A stretch of 8,719 nt of DNA from Pseudomonadota bacterium (GCA_023439425.1 JAEXNZ010000079.1:1-8719); one strand, 5' to 3'; positions 1-6,901 are shown, counted from the stretch's first letter. A program made the numbers and translations. The notes: generated by a model from the letters alone, not told the origin.

Positions 1-6
1 CACGCG

Positions 7-456
7 ATGAAGTTTGAAGCCCTGCGCCAGCGGGTGAAGCGCGCCGAGCAGGTGGTGGTCATCCGCAGCGTTGAAACCCAGAGCAACTGGTTCACGCTCA
101 GCAAGGTCTGGCGCGAGGGCTGGACCCCGCTGCGCATCATCACCGTGGGCCTGGCCGGTGGCTTCATCGCCGGCAAGCTGGAACCGGGAAAGACCCGCTT
201 CCACGGCGCACGGTGGCTGCAGATGATCGGCTCGGTGTCCAGCCTGTTGGCCAGTGCGCAGGCGGCGTTTGCGTCGATGCAGGCCGCTGAAGCAGCCGAC
301 ACCGCCGAGCAGGCGGCTGACAAGGTGGATGACGTCGCCGATGACGTGGCCCCGGCCGCCGCAGCGCGCGTTCAGCCGCAGCCCGCACCGGCCGCCCCGC
401 GCAGTGAACCGCAGCCGCAGCCGGCGGAAGCCGCGACCGACGTTTCAGAACGGTAA
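7..456 (+). CDS. Small conserved protein of unknown function (Ala/Pro/Gln-rich C-terminus)
   Basis: A 149-residue protein of unknown function. The N-terminal half (about 1-60) is basic and rich in Trp and Arg (the stretch KVWREGWTPLRI), followed by a short hydrophobic glycine-rich segment at about 44-57 that may touch or cross the membrane. Residues 72-100 form a probable Ala-rich helix. From about 95 to the end the chain is acidic, then Ala/Pro/Gln-rich and probably disordered. It resembles small proteins seen in Xanthomonadaceae next to holin-like membrane proteins, some of which I recall being labelled 'sip-5'; that match is from memory and weak. The ATG at 7 sits in an ATGA, so a preceding gene may end with TGA at 8-10 and be translationally coupled. 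The ribosome binding site would lie outside the window. The ORF has the codon bias of its neighbours and ends with TAA, so I believe it is a real gene; its role is not known. Confidence 0.75.
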   Translation: MKFEALRQRVKRAEQVVVIRSVETQSNWFTLSKVWREGWTPLRIITVGLAGGFIAGKLEPGKTRFHGARWLQMIGSVSSLLASAQAAFASMQAAEAADTAEQAADKVDDVADDVAPAAAARVQPQPAPAAPRSEPQPQPAEAATDVSER

Positions 457-485
457 GCAGTAGTATTCCGCCCCCAACACGTTCC

Positions 486-504
486 GCCCGACCGCTGGTC
501 GGGC
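486..504. repeat. Solitary perfect palindrome, REP-like, ahead of the AI-2E family gene
   Basis: Arms GCCCGACC (486-493) and GGTCGGGC (497-504) pair perfectly over 8 bp around a GCT loop. The core CGACCGCTGGTCG differs by one base from the core CGACCGTTGGTCG of the REP doublet at 6851-6901, which suggests the same or a sister repeat family. There is no adjoining GTAG head and no T-tract, so it is neither a complete GTAG-REP nor a good terminator. It ends 21 bases before the ATG at 526 and fills most of the 69-base gap, which otherwise shows nothing recognisable. Confidence 0.5.
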
Positions 505-525
505 ATCACCTCGCAGGCGATCGGC

Positions 526-1647
526 ATGAGCGTTCCGGTGTCTTCTTCTTCCGATTCGATCGTGCCCCCACCCGACGACGCCGAACCGGCTCCGCCACAA
601 CCGACCCCGCGCCCGCGCGCACCGATGTCGTTGGTGGTACTGGCCACGCTGGCGGTCTGCTACACCCTGTGGGCCGCGCAGGACATCATCCTGCCGGTGC
701 TGCTGGCGATGTTCTTCGCCCTGGTCGGCAACCCGATCCTCCGCTTTCTTGGCCGGCTGTGGATTCCGCGTTTCCTGGCGGCGGTGCTGGTCATTGGCGT
801 GGGCCTGAGTGGCGCGGCCGCGCTGGGCGTGCAGCTGGTCGGCCCGGCCATGGACTGGGCCCAGGAAGCCCCCCAGCAGCTGCGCAAGGTGGCGCGGCAG
901 GTGCAGAACCTGACCAAACCAGTGCAGCAGGCGAACCTGGCCGCCGAAAACTTCGCCCGTGCTGCGGGTGGCGAAACCAACCGCCGCGTGCAGATCGTGC
1001 GCACCCAGCTGGACGATCCGTACCGGGTGCTGACCCGGGCACCGAAGCTGGCCGCCTCGGTGCTGGCGGTGGTGCTGTTGACGCTGTTCTTCATGATCTA
1101 CGGGCAGAACCTGCAGAAGCATGCGATCGCGCTGTTCCCCAGCCGCCAGCAGCAGCGCTTCACAAGTGACATCCTGCGCTCGATTGAACGCGAGGTGTCG
1201 CGCTATGTGCTGACCATTACGGTCATCAACACGCTGGTCGGGCTGGTGTTTTCCGGGATCCTGCTGTTGCTGGGAATCGGCGTGCAGGAAGCCCTGTTGT
1301 GGGGCACGGTGGCGGCGCTGCTGAACTTCGCGCCGTATGTCGGCCCGTTCATCGGGGTCACCCTGATGCTGCTGATGGGCTTCGTGGAGTTCAGCGACCC
1401 GTTCAAAGCGCTGCTGCCGGCGGCCTGTTACCTGGCCCTGCATACCGTGGAAGGCCAGGTGATCACCCCGATCGTGCTGGGGCGTCGGATGGCGATTTCG
1501 CCGCTGATCCTGATCCTGGCGCTGATGGTGTTCGGGTGGCTGTGGGGAATGGTCGGGCTGCTGCTGTCGGTGCCGCTGCTGGTGTGCATCAAGCTGGTGC
1601 TGGCGCGGCTGGATGGCACTCAGGGGTGGGCAAGGCTGTTGGAGTAG
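526..1647 (+). CDS. AI-2E family transporter (PerM/UPF0118 membrane protein)
   Basis: A 373-residue inner-membrane protein of the AI-2E transporter (PerM) family. Members have been linked to autoinducer-2 export or Na+/H+ exchange, but the substrate of most is unknown. Residues 1-33 are a Pro/Ser-rich, probably disordered cytoplasmic tail. Hydrophobic segments lie at about 35-66, 83-106, 174-191, 228-252, 255-285 and 323-358. The soluble stretch 108-170 between them is the usual variable extramembrane domain. Family-typical motifs are NFAPYVGPFIG (267-277) and EGQVITPIVLGRR (309-321). Length is normal for the family. ATG 526 is chosen because it leaves a typical N-terminal tail. The Shine-Dalgarno is weak, and ATG 625 (residue 34) would be an alternative that trims the tail. 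The gene stops with TAG, and the HAD gene follows 9 bases later in the same reading frame. Family assignment is firm; substrate unknown. Confidence 0.93.
   Translation: MSVPVSSSSDSIVPPPDDAEPAPPQPTPRPRAPMSLVVLATLAVCYTLWAAQDIILPVLLAMFFALVGNPILRFLGRLWIPRFLAAVLVIGVGLSGAAALGVQLVGPAMDWAQEAPQQLRKVARQVQNLTKPVQQANLAAENFARAAGGETNRRVQIVRTQLDDPYRVLTRAPKLAASVLAVVLLTLFFMIYGQNLQKHAIALFPSRQQQRFTSDILRSIEREVSRYVLTITVINTLVGLVFSGILLLLGIGVQEALLWGTVAALLNFAPYVGPFIGVTLMLLMGFVEFSDPFKALLPAACYLALHTVEGQVITPIVLGRRMAISPLILILALMVFGWLWGMVGLLLSVPLLVCIKLVLARLDGTQGWARLLE
1641..1644 (+). promoter_or_regulatory. Ribosome binding site supporting the GTG start of the HAD gene
   Basis: GGAG lies 12 bases before GTG 1657, inside the last codons of the upstream gene. 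The nearby ATG at 1649 opens only a three-codon frame, so it cannot be the start. The distance is long for an ideal site, so initiation may depend on coupling with termination at 1645-1647. Confidence 0.45.
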
Positions 1648-1656
1648 AATGGCCGG

Positions 1657-2367
1657 GTGAATTTCCCTGTCCAAGCCATCACCCTCGACCTCGACGACAC
1701 GTTGTGGCCGTTCGCCCCCATCGGGGCCCGCATCGACCAGGTGCTGCACACGTGGATGCTGGAGCACAGCCCGGCCACCGCCGCGATGTACCCGGTGGAG
1801 GCCATGCGCGAACTGCGCGAGCGCTCCTTCCGCGACAACCCACACCTTCACTTTGACCTGAGCGCCCTGCGCCGGTTGACCCTGCGTGAGGCGCTGGAAA
1901 ACAGCGGGGCCAGCCTGGACCTGCTGGAGCCCGCGTACGAGGCCTTCTACGCCGCGCGCAACCAGGTGGAGTGCTACCCGGACGCCCTTGACGCCCTGGC
2001 GCGGATCGCCGCGCGGGTGCCGGTGGCGGCGGTCAGCAACGGCAACGCCGACCTGGAACGCATCGGCCTGGCCCACCACTTCGCCTTCCAGCTGGGTTCG
2101 CGCGAACACGGCGCGGCCAAGCCGGCGGCCAGCATTTTCCACGCCGCCTGTGAGCGCCTGGGCGTGGCCCCGACCCACGTGCTGCACGTGGGCGACCACA
2201 TGGACATGGACGTGGTGGGGGCGATGCAGGCCGGCCTGCGCGGCTGCTGGATCAACCGCGAGGCCCACACCTGGACCCATCCTTCGCTGCAGCCCGACCT
2301 GCAGTTTGACACCCTGACCGGGCTGGCCGACTGGCTCGATGCCAACCCGGGCGCAGCGCGCGCCTGA
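1657..2367 (+). CDS. HAD-family hydrolase, YigB-like phosphatase
   Basis: A 236-residue cytoplasmic phosphatase of the haloacid dehalogenase superfamily. All four motifs are visible: motif I DLDDT with nucleophile Asp11 and acid/base Asp13; motif II Ser127 in AVSNGN; motif III Lys155 in AAKP; motif IV GD at 179-180 with Asp185 for Mg2+. Residues of about 20-105 form the alpha-helical C1-type cap. The motif II/IV wording (SNGN, HVGD) and the CWIN segment near 197-200 resemble E. coli YigB, a phosphatase acting on FMN and on the riboflavin-pathway intermediate 5-amino-6-(5-phosphoribitylamino)uracil. Substrate is therefore inferred, not shown. The start is GTG: it lies just before the first beta strand that leads into motif I, and no upstream ATG works. 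The gene follows the AI-2E family gene by 9 bases and precedes the aminopeptidase gene by 22 bases, so co-transcription is likely. Confidence 0.92.
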   Translation: MNFPVQAITLDLDDTLWPFAPIGARIDQVLHTWMLEHSPATAAMYPVEAMRELRERSFRDNPHLHFDLSALRRLTLREALENSGASLDLLEPAYEAFYAARNQVECYPDALDALARIAARVPVAAVSNGNADLERIGLAHHFAFQLGSREHGAAKPAASIFHAACERLGVAPTHVLHVGDHMDMDVVGAMQAGLRGCWINREAHTWTHPSLQPDLQFDTLTGLADWLDANPGAARA

Positions 2368-2389
2368 TCCACTACGGAACCCTTCCCGC

Positions 2390-3757
2390 ATGACCCAGAT
2401 CAACGGCTTCACCTCCGACTCCTCCAAGGCCCTGCCGCTGCACGTGATGGAGCGCGAACAGTTCGCCGCCTGGCGCGCGCAGCAGTCCCCGGCGCTGGTG
2501 GCCTGGCTGGACGCCCAGCACTTCAACGGCAGCGGCGGCAGCGTGGTGCTGCTGCCGGGCGACGCCGGTATCGGCGGTGCCATCGTCGGCGTGGGTGATC
2601 CGGGCGATGCCTATGCCTACGCGCACGCGCCGTTCGCACTGCCTGAAGGAAGCGTGTGGCAGCTGGCCGGAGAACTGCCGGACAGCATGCAGACCCTGCT
2701 GCACCTCGGCTGGGGCCTGGGCAGCTACCGCTTCAGCCGCTACCGCAAGCCCAATCGCGCCCCGGCGCAGCTGGTGGCCAGCCCGTCGGCGGAAGTGCGC
2801 GACGTTCTCACCGCCAGCCTGCGCGTGCGCGACTGGGTGAACACCCCGACCGAAGACATGGGTCCGCAGCAGCTGGAAGACGCCGCGCGTGAACTGGCCA
2901 ACGCCCACGGCGCACAGATCGAGGTGATCACCGGGCAGGCACTGCTGGAGCAGAACTTCCCGGCCATCCATGCGGTGGGCCGCGCCTCGCACCGCGCGCC
3001 GCGCCTGATCGCGCTGCGCTGGGGCCAGGCCGGTGCGCCGCACGTGGCACTGGTTGGCAAGGGCGTGTGCTTCGACACCGGTGGGCTGGACATCAAGCCG
3101 GCCGACGGCATGCGCAACATGAAGAAGGACATGGGCGGTGCCGCGCACGCGCTGGCACTGGCCGGACTGATCATGGCCCAGCAGCTGCCGGTGCAGCTGA
3201 CCCTGCTGATTCCGGCGGTGGAAAATGCGATCGGTCCGGATGCGTTCCGTCCGGGCGAAGTGATCGCCACCCGCAAGGGCTTGAGCATCGAGATCGACAA
3301 CACCGACGCCGAAGGCCGGGTGATCCTGTGCGACGCGCTGACCTACGCCAGCGAGCAGAAGCCGGAGCTGCTGCTGGACTTCGCCACCCTCACCGGCGCG
3401 GCGCGCATCGCACTGGGCCCGGACCTGCCGGCGTTGTTCACCAACGATGATCGCGTCGCCCAGCAGTGGCTGGAAGCCGGCGACCGCACCCGCGACCCGG
3501 TCTGGCGCATGCCGCTGTGGCGTCCGTACCTGCGTTACCTGCACAGCGGCATTGCCGACCTGGCCAACGCCGGCTCGCGCATGGCCGGCTCGGTCACCGC
3601 CGCGCTGTACCTGGAGCGCTTCATTGGCGAAGGCCAGCTGTGGGCACACCTGGACGTGTACGCCTGGAACGATGGCGAGCGCCCGGGCCGCCCGGCCGGT
3701 GGTGAAGCGCTGGCGCTGCGTTCGGCGTGGCAGATGTTGAAGACGCGGTACGCGTAA
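2390..3757 (+). CDS. M17 leucyl aminopeptidase family protein
   Basis: A 455-residue cytoplasmic metallo-aminopeptidase of family M17, expected to remove N-terminal residues from peptides with two divalent metal ions, usually as a hexamer. The C-terminal catalytic domain is complete. By analogy with E. coli PepA, the metal ligands are Lys224, Asp229 (FDTGG), Asp247 (KKDMGGAA), Asp306 and Glu308 (NTDAEGR); the catalytic residues are Lys236 (DIKP) and Arg310. The N-terminal domain (about 1-135) is shorter than and unlike that of classical PepA (about 500 residues), so this is probably the second, PepB-like M17 paralogue seen in many gammaproteobacteria rather than the DNA-binding PepA. I chose ATG 2390: an in-frame ATG at 2339 lies inside the HAD gene and adds 17 residues unlike the family. 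The gene ends with TAA seven bases before a strong terminator and is probably last in its unit. Confidence 0.94.
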   Translation: MTQINGFTSDSSKALPLHVMEREQFAAWRAQQSPALVAWLDAQHFNGSGGSVVLLPGDAGIGGAIVGVGDPGDAYAYAHAPFALPEGSVWQLAGELPDSMQTLLHLGWGLGSYRFSRYRKPNRAPAQLVASPSAEVRDVLTASLRVRDWVNTPTEDMGPQQLEDAARELANAHGAQIEVITGQALLEQNFPAIHAVGRASHRAPRLIALRWGQAGAPHVALVGKGVCFDTGGLDIKPADGMRNMKKDMGGAAHALALAGLIMAQQLPVQLTLLIPAVENAIGPDAFRPGEVIATRKGLSIEIDNTDAEGRVILCDALTYASEQKPELLLDFATLTGAARIALGPDLPALFTNDDRVAQQWLEAGDRTRDPVWRMPLWRPYLRYLHSGIADLANAGSRMAGSVTAALYLERFIGEGQLWAHLDVYAWNDGERPGRPAGGEALALRSAWQMLKTRYA

Positions 3758-3763
3758 TACCAA

Positions 3764-3793
3764 GATCCCCGCCCCGGCGGGGATCGTCGTTTT
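3764..3793 (+). terminator. Rho-independent terminator after the aminopeptidase gene
   Basis: GATCCCCGCC (3764-3773) pairs perfectly with GGCGGGGATC (3776-3785). The 10-bp GC-rich stem may open to a four-base loop in practice. GTCGTTTT follows, with four T at 3790-3793. It begins seven bases after the TAA at 3755-3757, as expected for the end of the AI-2E/HAD/aminopeptidase unit. The T-tract is short, but the stem is strong. Confidence 0.8.
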
Positions 3794-3817
3794 CAACCTT
3801 GTCGAAAATGTGAATAT
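3789..3817 (+). promoter_or_regulatory. Candidate promoter region for the peroxidase/cytochrome b561 pair
   Basis: Just after the terminator is the only A/T-rich patch in the 131-base gap 3758-3888. It contains an extended -10-like TG-T-GAATAT (3809-3817) but no good -35 box at 16-18 bases spacing. A promoter is required somewhere here if the terminator works. Assigning it to these bases is a guess, and an alternative sigma factor could use other bases. Confidence 0.2.
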
Positions 3818-3888
3818 CGGCCGGACACCGGTTCTGCGAGGATGAGCGCCAGCCCACCCACTCACTTCGTGAAGGCAGGTATTGGCCC

Positions 3889-4992
3889 ATGTCGCTCTTT
3901 CGCTACACCCGTGCCGGCCAGGAACCCGGTACTCCCCGCCGGCATTCCCCGCTGCTGTGGATCGGGCTGATTGCCTTCATTGCCGGCCTGCTGATTCTGG
4001 CGTTTGCCTGGCTGGCCGGTTGGCTGGGGCGCGACCGCGCCACCGCGCAGTCCTTTACTGACACCATTGAAGCCACCGGGGCCAAGCACCCGGGCTTCCG
4101 CCGTGCGCACAGCAAAGGCGTGTGCGTCAGCGGTACCTTCCAGGGCCTGCCCGCCGGTGCTGAGCTGAGCTCGGCACGGGTGTTCCGCCAGCAGCAGGTG
4201 CCGGTGCTGGGGCGCATGTCGATCGGCGGCGCCGACCCGCACGGGGCCGATGCCAACGCGCGCGTGCGCAGCATGGCGCTGCAGCTGGTGACCGACGACG
4301 GCCAGGAATGGCGCACGGCGATGAACAGCTTCCCGTTCTTCGCCGTGCCCACCGCCGATGCCTTCCTGGAGCAGACCAAGGCGCAGATTCCCGATCCCGC
4401 CACCGGCAAACCCGACCCGGCGAAGATGGCGGCGGTAGCGGCGAAGTACCCTTCGGTACGCGCATTTGGTGAGTGGGCCAAGAGCGCGCCGTGGTCGACC
4501 AGCTGGGCCAATACCGAGTACAACGGCGTCAACAGCTTCCGCTTCATCAACGCCGCCGGCGAAGAACAGGTAGTGCGCTGGAGCATGCGGCCGACGGCCG
4601 CCTTCGAAGCCATGAGCGCCGAACAGCGCGCGCAGGCCGGGCTGGATTATCTGGCCGACGAGTTCCAGCAACGCCTTGCGCAGGGACCGGTGCAGTGGGA
4701 AATGTGGGTGACCTTGGCCGAACCTTCCGATGCGATCAATGACCCCTCGATTCCGTGGCCGGCCGAGCGCCGCCAGGTCAAGGTCGGCACGCTCAGCCTC
4801 ACCTCGATGCAGCCGCAGGCCAGCGGAGCCTGCCGCGACATCAACTTCGACCCGCTGATCCTGCCCAGTGGCATCGACGGTACCGAAGACCCGATCCTGG
4901 CCGCGCGTTCGGCGGTCTATTCGGTGTCGTTCAACCGCCGCGAGCGCGAAACCGCCAGCGGTGCGGCCAAGGCGACGGGAGAAGCGAAATGA
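3889..4992 (+). CDS. Membrane-anchored catalase family peroxidase (SrpA-type)
   Basis: A 367-residue heme protein of the small catalase-related peroxidase family (SrpA-like), shorter than classical catalases (about 480 or more residues). Residues 20-46 are one hydrophobic helix after a short Arg-containing tail, so the enzyme is probably anchored in the inner membrane with its catalytic domain in the periplasm. Catalase landmarks are present: distal His74 in HPGFRRAH, Asn146 in MNSFPFF, and the proximal heme-ligand Tyr344 with Arg340 in the RxxxY motif near the C-terminus. The enzyme should reduce peroxides; such minimal catalases often favour peroxidase over catalase activity. ATG 3889 is preceded by AGGCAGG at about the right distance. 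The stop overlaps the start of a cytochrome b561 (ATGA, 4989-4992), a pairing suggesting that the cytochrome supplies electrons to the peroxidase. Fold and heme residues are seen; the electron route and peroxide substrate are inferred. Confidence 0.9.
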   Translation: MSLFRYTRAGQEPGTPRRHSPLLWIGLIAFIAGLLILAFAWLAGWLGRDRATAQSFTDTIEATGAKHPGFRRAHSKGVCVSGTFQGLPAGAELSSARVFRQQQVPVLGRMSIGGADPHGADANARVRSMALQLVTDDGQEWRTAMNSFPFFAVPTADAFLEQTKAQIPDPATGKPDPAKMAAVAAKYPSVRAFGEWAKSAPWSTSWANTEYNGVNSFRFINAAGEEQVVRWSMRPTAAFEAMSAEQRAQAGLDYLADEFQQRLAQGPVQWEMWVTLAEPSDAINDPSIPWPAERRQVKVGTLSLTSMQPQASGACRDINFDPLILPSGIDGTEDPILAARSAVYSVSFNRRERETASGAAKATGEAK

Positions 4993-5528
4993 AGCAGAGC
5001 AGCGGACATTTCAACCTGACCGCGCGGGTGCTGCACTGGCTGATGGCCGCGCTGATCCTGGCGATGCTGTTCATCGGCGTGACCATGGTGGCGTCGCTGC
5101 ACTGGCGGCCAGCACTGATCGACCTGCATCGCCCGCTGGGCATCGCGATCCTGCTGCTGGTGGTGGTGCGCCTGATCAACCGCCTGCGCCATCGCCCGCC
5201 GCCGCTGCCGGCCGACCTGCCGGGCTGGCAGGTGGCCGCCGCGCATGCCTCGCACTGGCTGCTGTATGGGCTGATGTTCGCGATGCCGCTGGTCGGCTGG
5301 GCGATGTTGTCAGCCGGCGGCTACCCGGTTCAGATGTGGAAGGGTGTTGCGCTGCCGCACATCCTGCCCCACAGCCCGGCGCTGTATGCGGCGCTGCGCA
5401 GCGCGCACAGCCTGCTCGCCTACGTGCTGTTTGCGACGGTGGTGATGCATCTGTGTGCGGCGTTGTTCCACGCCTGGGTGCGGCGCGACGGGGTGTTTTC
5501 GGCAATGGCGCGAGGCCCGGGCCGGTAA
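4989..5528 (+). CDS. Cytochrome b561 (bacterial di-heme membrane protein)
   Basis: A 179-residue inner-membrane cytochrome b of the bacterial b561 (CybB/YceJ-like) family. It has four hydrophobic helices at about 13-35, 47-64, 86-108 and 138-163. Histidines placed for two b hemes are His16 (helix 1), His47 (start of helix 2), His140 (RSAHSLLAY) and His154 (VVMHLC); His86 and His89 are further candidates. Family members oxidise quinol and pass electrons to periplasmic partners. The start is ATG 4989, overlapping the peroxidase stop by four bases, with GGGAG at 4978-4982 just upstream. The same frame is open further upstream, but only as a shadow inside the peroxidase gene. Tight translational coupling implies equal production with the peroxidase. 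Family is clear; the partnership is inferred from the overlap. Confidence 0.93.
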   Translation: MKQSSGHFNLTARVLHWLMAALILAMLFIGVTMVASLHWRPALIDLHRPLGIAILLLVVVRLINRLRHRPPPLPADLPGWQVAAAHASHWLLYGLMFAMPLVGWAMLSAGGYPVQMWKGVALPHILPHSPALYAALRSAHSLLAYVLFATVVMHLCAALFHAWVRRDGVFSAMARGPGR

Positions 5529-5537
5529 CGCCAACCG

Positions 5538-5553
5538 GGCGGCGTTTGCCGCC
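5538..5553 (+). terminator. Weak hairpin after the cytochrome b561 gene
   Basis: GGCGGC (5538-5543) pairs with GCCGCC (5548-5553) around GTTT, starting ten bases after the TAA at 5526-5528. No T-tract follows, only ACATTCTT. It may help 3' end formation or slow transcription before the adaptor gene, but it is not a convincing intrinsic terminator. The rest of the 72-base gap shows no clear promoter. Confidence 0.25.
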
Positions 5554-5600
5554 GGACATTCTTGCGGTCACACTCGGCGCGATTCCACGTCTTGAGTCCC

Positions 5601-6845
5601 ATGAACGCATCCGCCGAACTGCTCAAGGAACTTCGTATCGACCGCCAGAAGGGCGCGGCCCCGCCGCCGTCCTCGCCGCGTCGCGGCCTCTGGCTCACAT
5701 TGGCCGTGGTGGCCCTGGTGCTGCTGGCCGGGGTTGGCTGGTTCGCCTTCGGCCGCGAAAAGCCGCTGGAGGTCACCACCGCCCCGGTGCTGGCCATTCA
5801 ACAGGGCACGGCCAGCAGCTCGGTGCTGGACGCTAGCGGTTACGTGGTGGCCCGGCGCATGGCCACGGTCTCGGCCAAGATCACCGGTAAGGTCCGCGAG
5901 GTGATGATCGAGGAAGGCATGCGGGTGGAAGCCGGCCAGATCATGGCCACGCTGGACCCGATTGATGCCGATGCCCAGCGCAGCCTTTCGGCCTCGCAGC
6001 TGGAAGCAGCGCGGGCGCAGCTGGCCGGATTGAAGGCGCAGGTGGCCCAAGCCGATGCCGAGGCGGCACGCTTACAGCAGCTGGTTGGCCAGCAGCTGGT
6101 CTCCCGTTCGCAGTATGACCAGGCCACCGCCCAGCGAGACAGTCTTCGTGCGCAGCTGAGGACCGCCGAGCGCAACACCCAGGTGGCGGCCGATTCGCTG
6201 GCCATTGCCGACCTCGGTGTGGACAACAACATCGTGCGCGCACCGTTCTCCGGCGTGGTCACCGCCAAGGCGGCCCAGCCGGGCGAGATCGTGTCGCCGC
6301 TGTCGGCCGGCGGCGGTTTCACCCGCACCGGCATCGGCACCATCGTCGACATGGAATCGCTGGAGATTGAAGTCGAGGTCGGCGAAGCCTACATCGGCCG
6401 CGTGCAGCCGAAGATGCCGGTGGAAGCCACCTTGAATGCCTACCCGGAATGGAAGATTCCAGCCGAGGTGATCGCCATCATTCCCACCGCCGACCGCGGC
6501 AAGGCCACGGTCAAGGTGCGGGTGGCACTGAAGGTCAAAGACCCGCGCATCGTGCCGGAGATGGGCGTGCGGGTGAGCTTCCTGGAAGCGGCGGCACCGG
6601 CGCAGGCAGAAGCGCCCAAGGGCGTTCGCGTGCCGGCGTCGGCACTGGTCGAGCGCGACCAGAAAACCGTGGCCTTCGTGGTCAGCGATGACGGCCACGC
6701 GCAGCAGGTGCCGGTGACCGTGGGTGTGGCATTGAACAACGACCGCCAGGTGACCGCCGGCCTCAGTGCCGGCCAGCAGGTGGTCAACAACCCGCCAGCG
6801 GAACTGCGTGACGGCAGCGCGGTGGTGGAGAAGCAGGCACCGTAA
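5601..6845 (+). CDS. Periplasmic adaptor (HlyD/MacA-like membrane fusion protein) of an ABC efflux system
   Basis: A 414-residue membrane fusion protein of the RND/MacA-type adaptor family. Such proteins link an inner-membrane pump to an outer-membrane channel. It has a cytoplasmic tail (1-28), one membrane helix (about 29-50) and the first half of a biotinyl-lipoyl domain (about 85-120, including SAKITGKV). An Ala/Gln-rich coiled-coil hairpin follows (about 121-205), then the second lipoyl half with the classic RAPFSGVV motif (213-220). A beta-barrel domain (about 248-328) and a membrane-proximal domain (about 340-412) complete it. There is no lipobox, so it is anchored by the N-terminal helix. 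I chose ATG 5601; a TTG at 5562 would add 13 residues with no family-like character. The ATPase and FtsX-like permease genes follow, so it belongs to a MacAB-like or lipoprotein-release-like exporter rather than an RND pump. Substrate unknown. Confidence 0.92.
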   Translation: MNASAELLKELRIDRQKGAAPPPSSPRRGLWLTLAVVALVLLAGVGWFAFGREKPLEVTTAPVLAIQQGTASSSVLDASGYVVARRMATVSAKITGKVREVMIEEGMRVEAGQIMATLDPIDADAQRSLSASQLEAARAQLAGLKAQVAQADAEAARLQQLVGQQLVSRSQYDQATAQRDSLRAQLRTAERNTQVAADSLAIADLGVDNNIVRAPFSGVVTAKAAQPGEIVSPLSAGGGFTRTGIGTIVDMESLEIEVEVGEAYIGRVQPKMPVEATLNAYPEWKIPAEVIAIIPTADRGKATVKVRVALKVKDPRIVPEMGVRVSFLEAAAPAQAEAPKGVRVPASALVERDQKTVAFVVSDDGHAQQVPVTVGVALNNDRQVTAGLSAGQQVVNNPPAELRDGSAVVEKQAP

Positions 6846-6850
6846 CGCGT

Positions 6851-6901
6851 GACACGACCAACGGTCGTGTCCTACCGGTAGCGCACGACCGTTGGTCGTG
6901 C
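6851..6901. repeat. GTAG-type REP doublet (REPIN, SMAG-like)
   Basis: Two hairpins lie head to head. The left has arms GACACGACC (6851-6859) and GGTCGTGTC (6863-6871) with an AAC loop, followed by CTAC (6872-6875). The right has GTAG (6878-6881), then arms GCACGACC (6883-6890) and GGTCGTGC (6894-6901) with a GTT loop. The left copy is the reverse complement of the right apart from a few stem changes, most of them compensatory, and only CG separates the two heads. The GTAG head next to a short imperfect palindrome matches the SMAG elements known from Stenotrophomonas maltophilia, a class mobilised by REP-associated (RAYT) transposases. It fills most of the 89-base gap inside the operon between the adaptor and ATPase genes and can form a strong mRNA structure there. 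No transposase is in the window. Confidence 0.88.

Noticed and set aside
445..2583. 712-codon open frame on the minus strand
   Set aside because: It is antisense to the AI-2E and HAD genes. It is rich in His, Gln and Arg with no recognisable domain. Such frames arise in GC-rich coding DNA.
2372..3865. 497-codon open frame on the minus strand
   Set aside because: It is antisense to the whole aminopeptidase gene and runs across the terminator. Its composition is typical of a shadow frame, with no domain visible.
3862..4671. 269-codon open frame on the minus strand
   Set aside because: It is antisense to the peroxidase gene, which has all its catalase motifs on the + strand. It has no independent support.
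4755..4988. Upstream extension of the cytochrome b561 frame
   Set aside because: It lies wholly inside the peroxidase gene, and the encoded residues are Arg/Gly/Ala-rich and unlike the family. ATG 4989, with a ribosome binding site and ATGA overlap, is the better start.
5513..5522. GGCCCGGGCC palindrome near the end of the cytochrome b561 gene
   Set aside because: It is a short GC palindrome within coding sequence, expected by chance at this base composition, and no second copy was noticed.
5562..5600. TTG start for the adaptor gene
   Set aside because: It adds 13 residues without family character and has no ribosome binding site. ATG 5601 gives a normal adaptor N-terminus.
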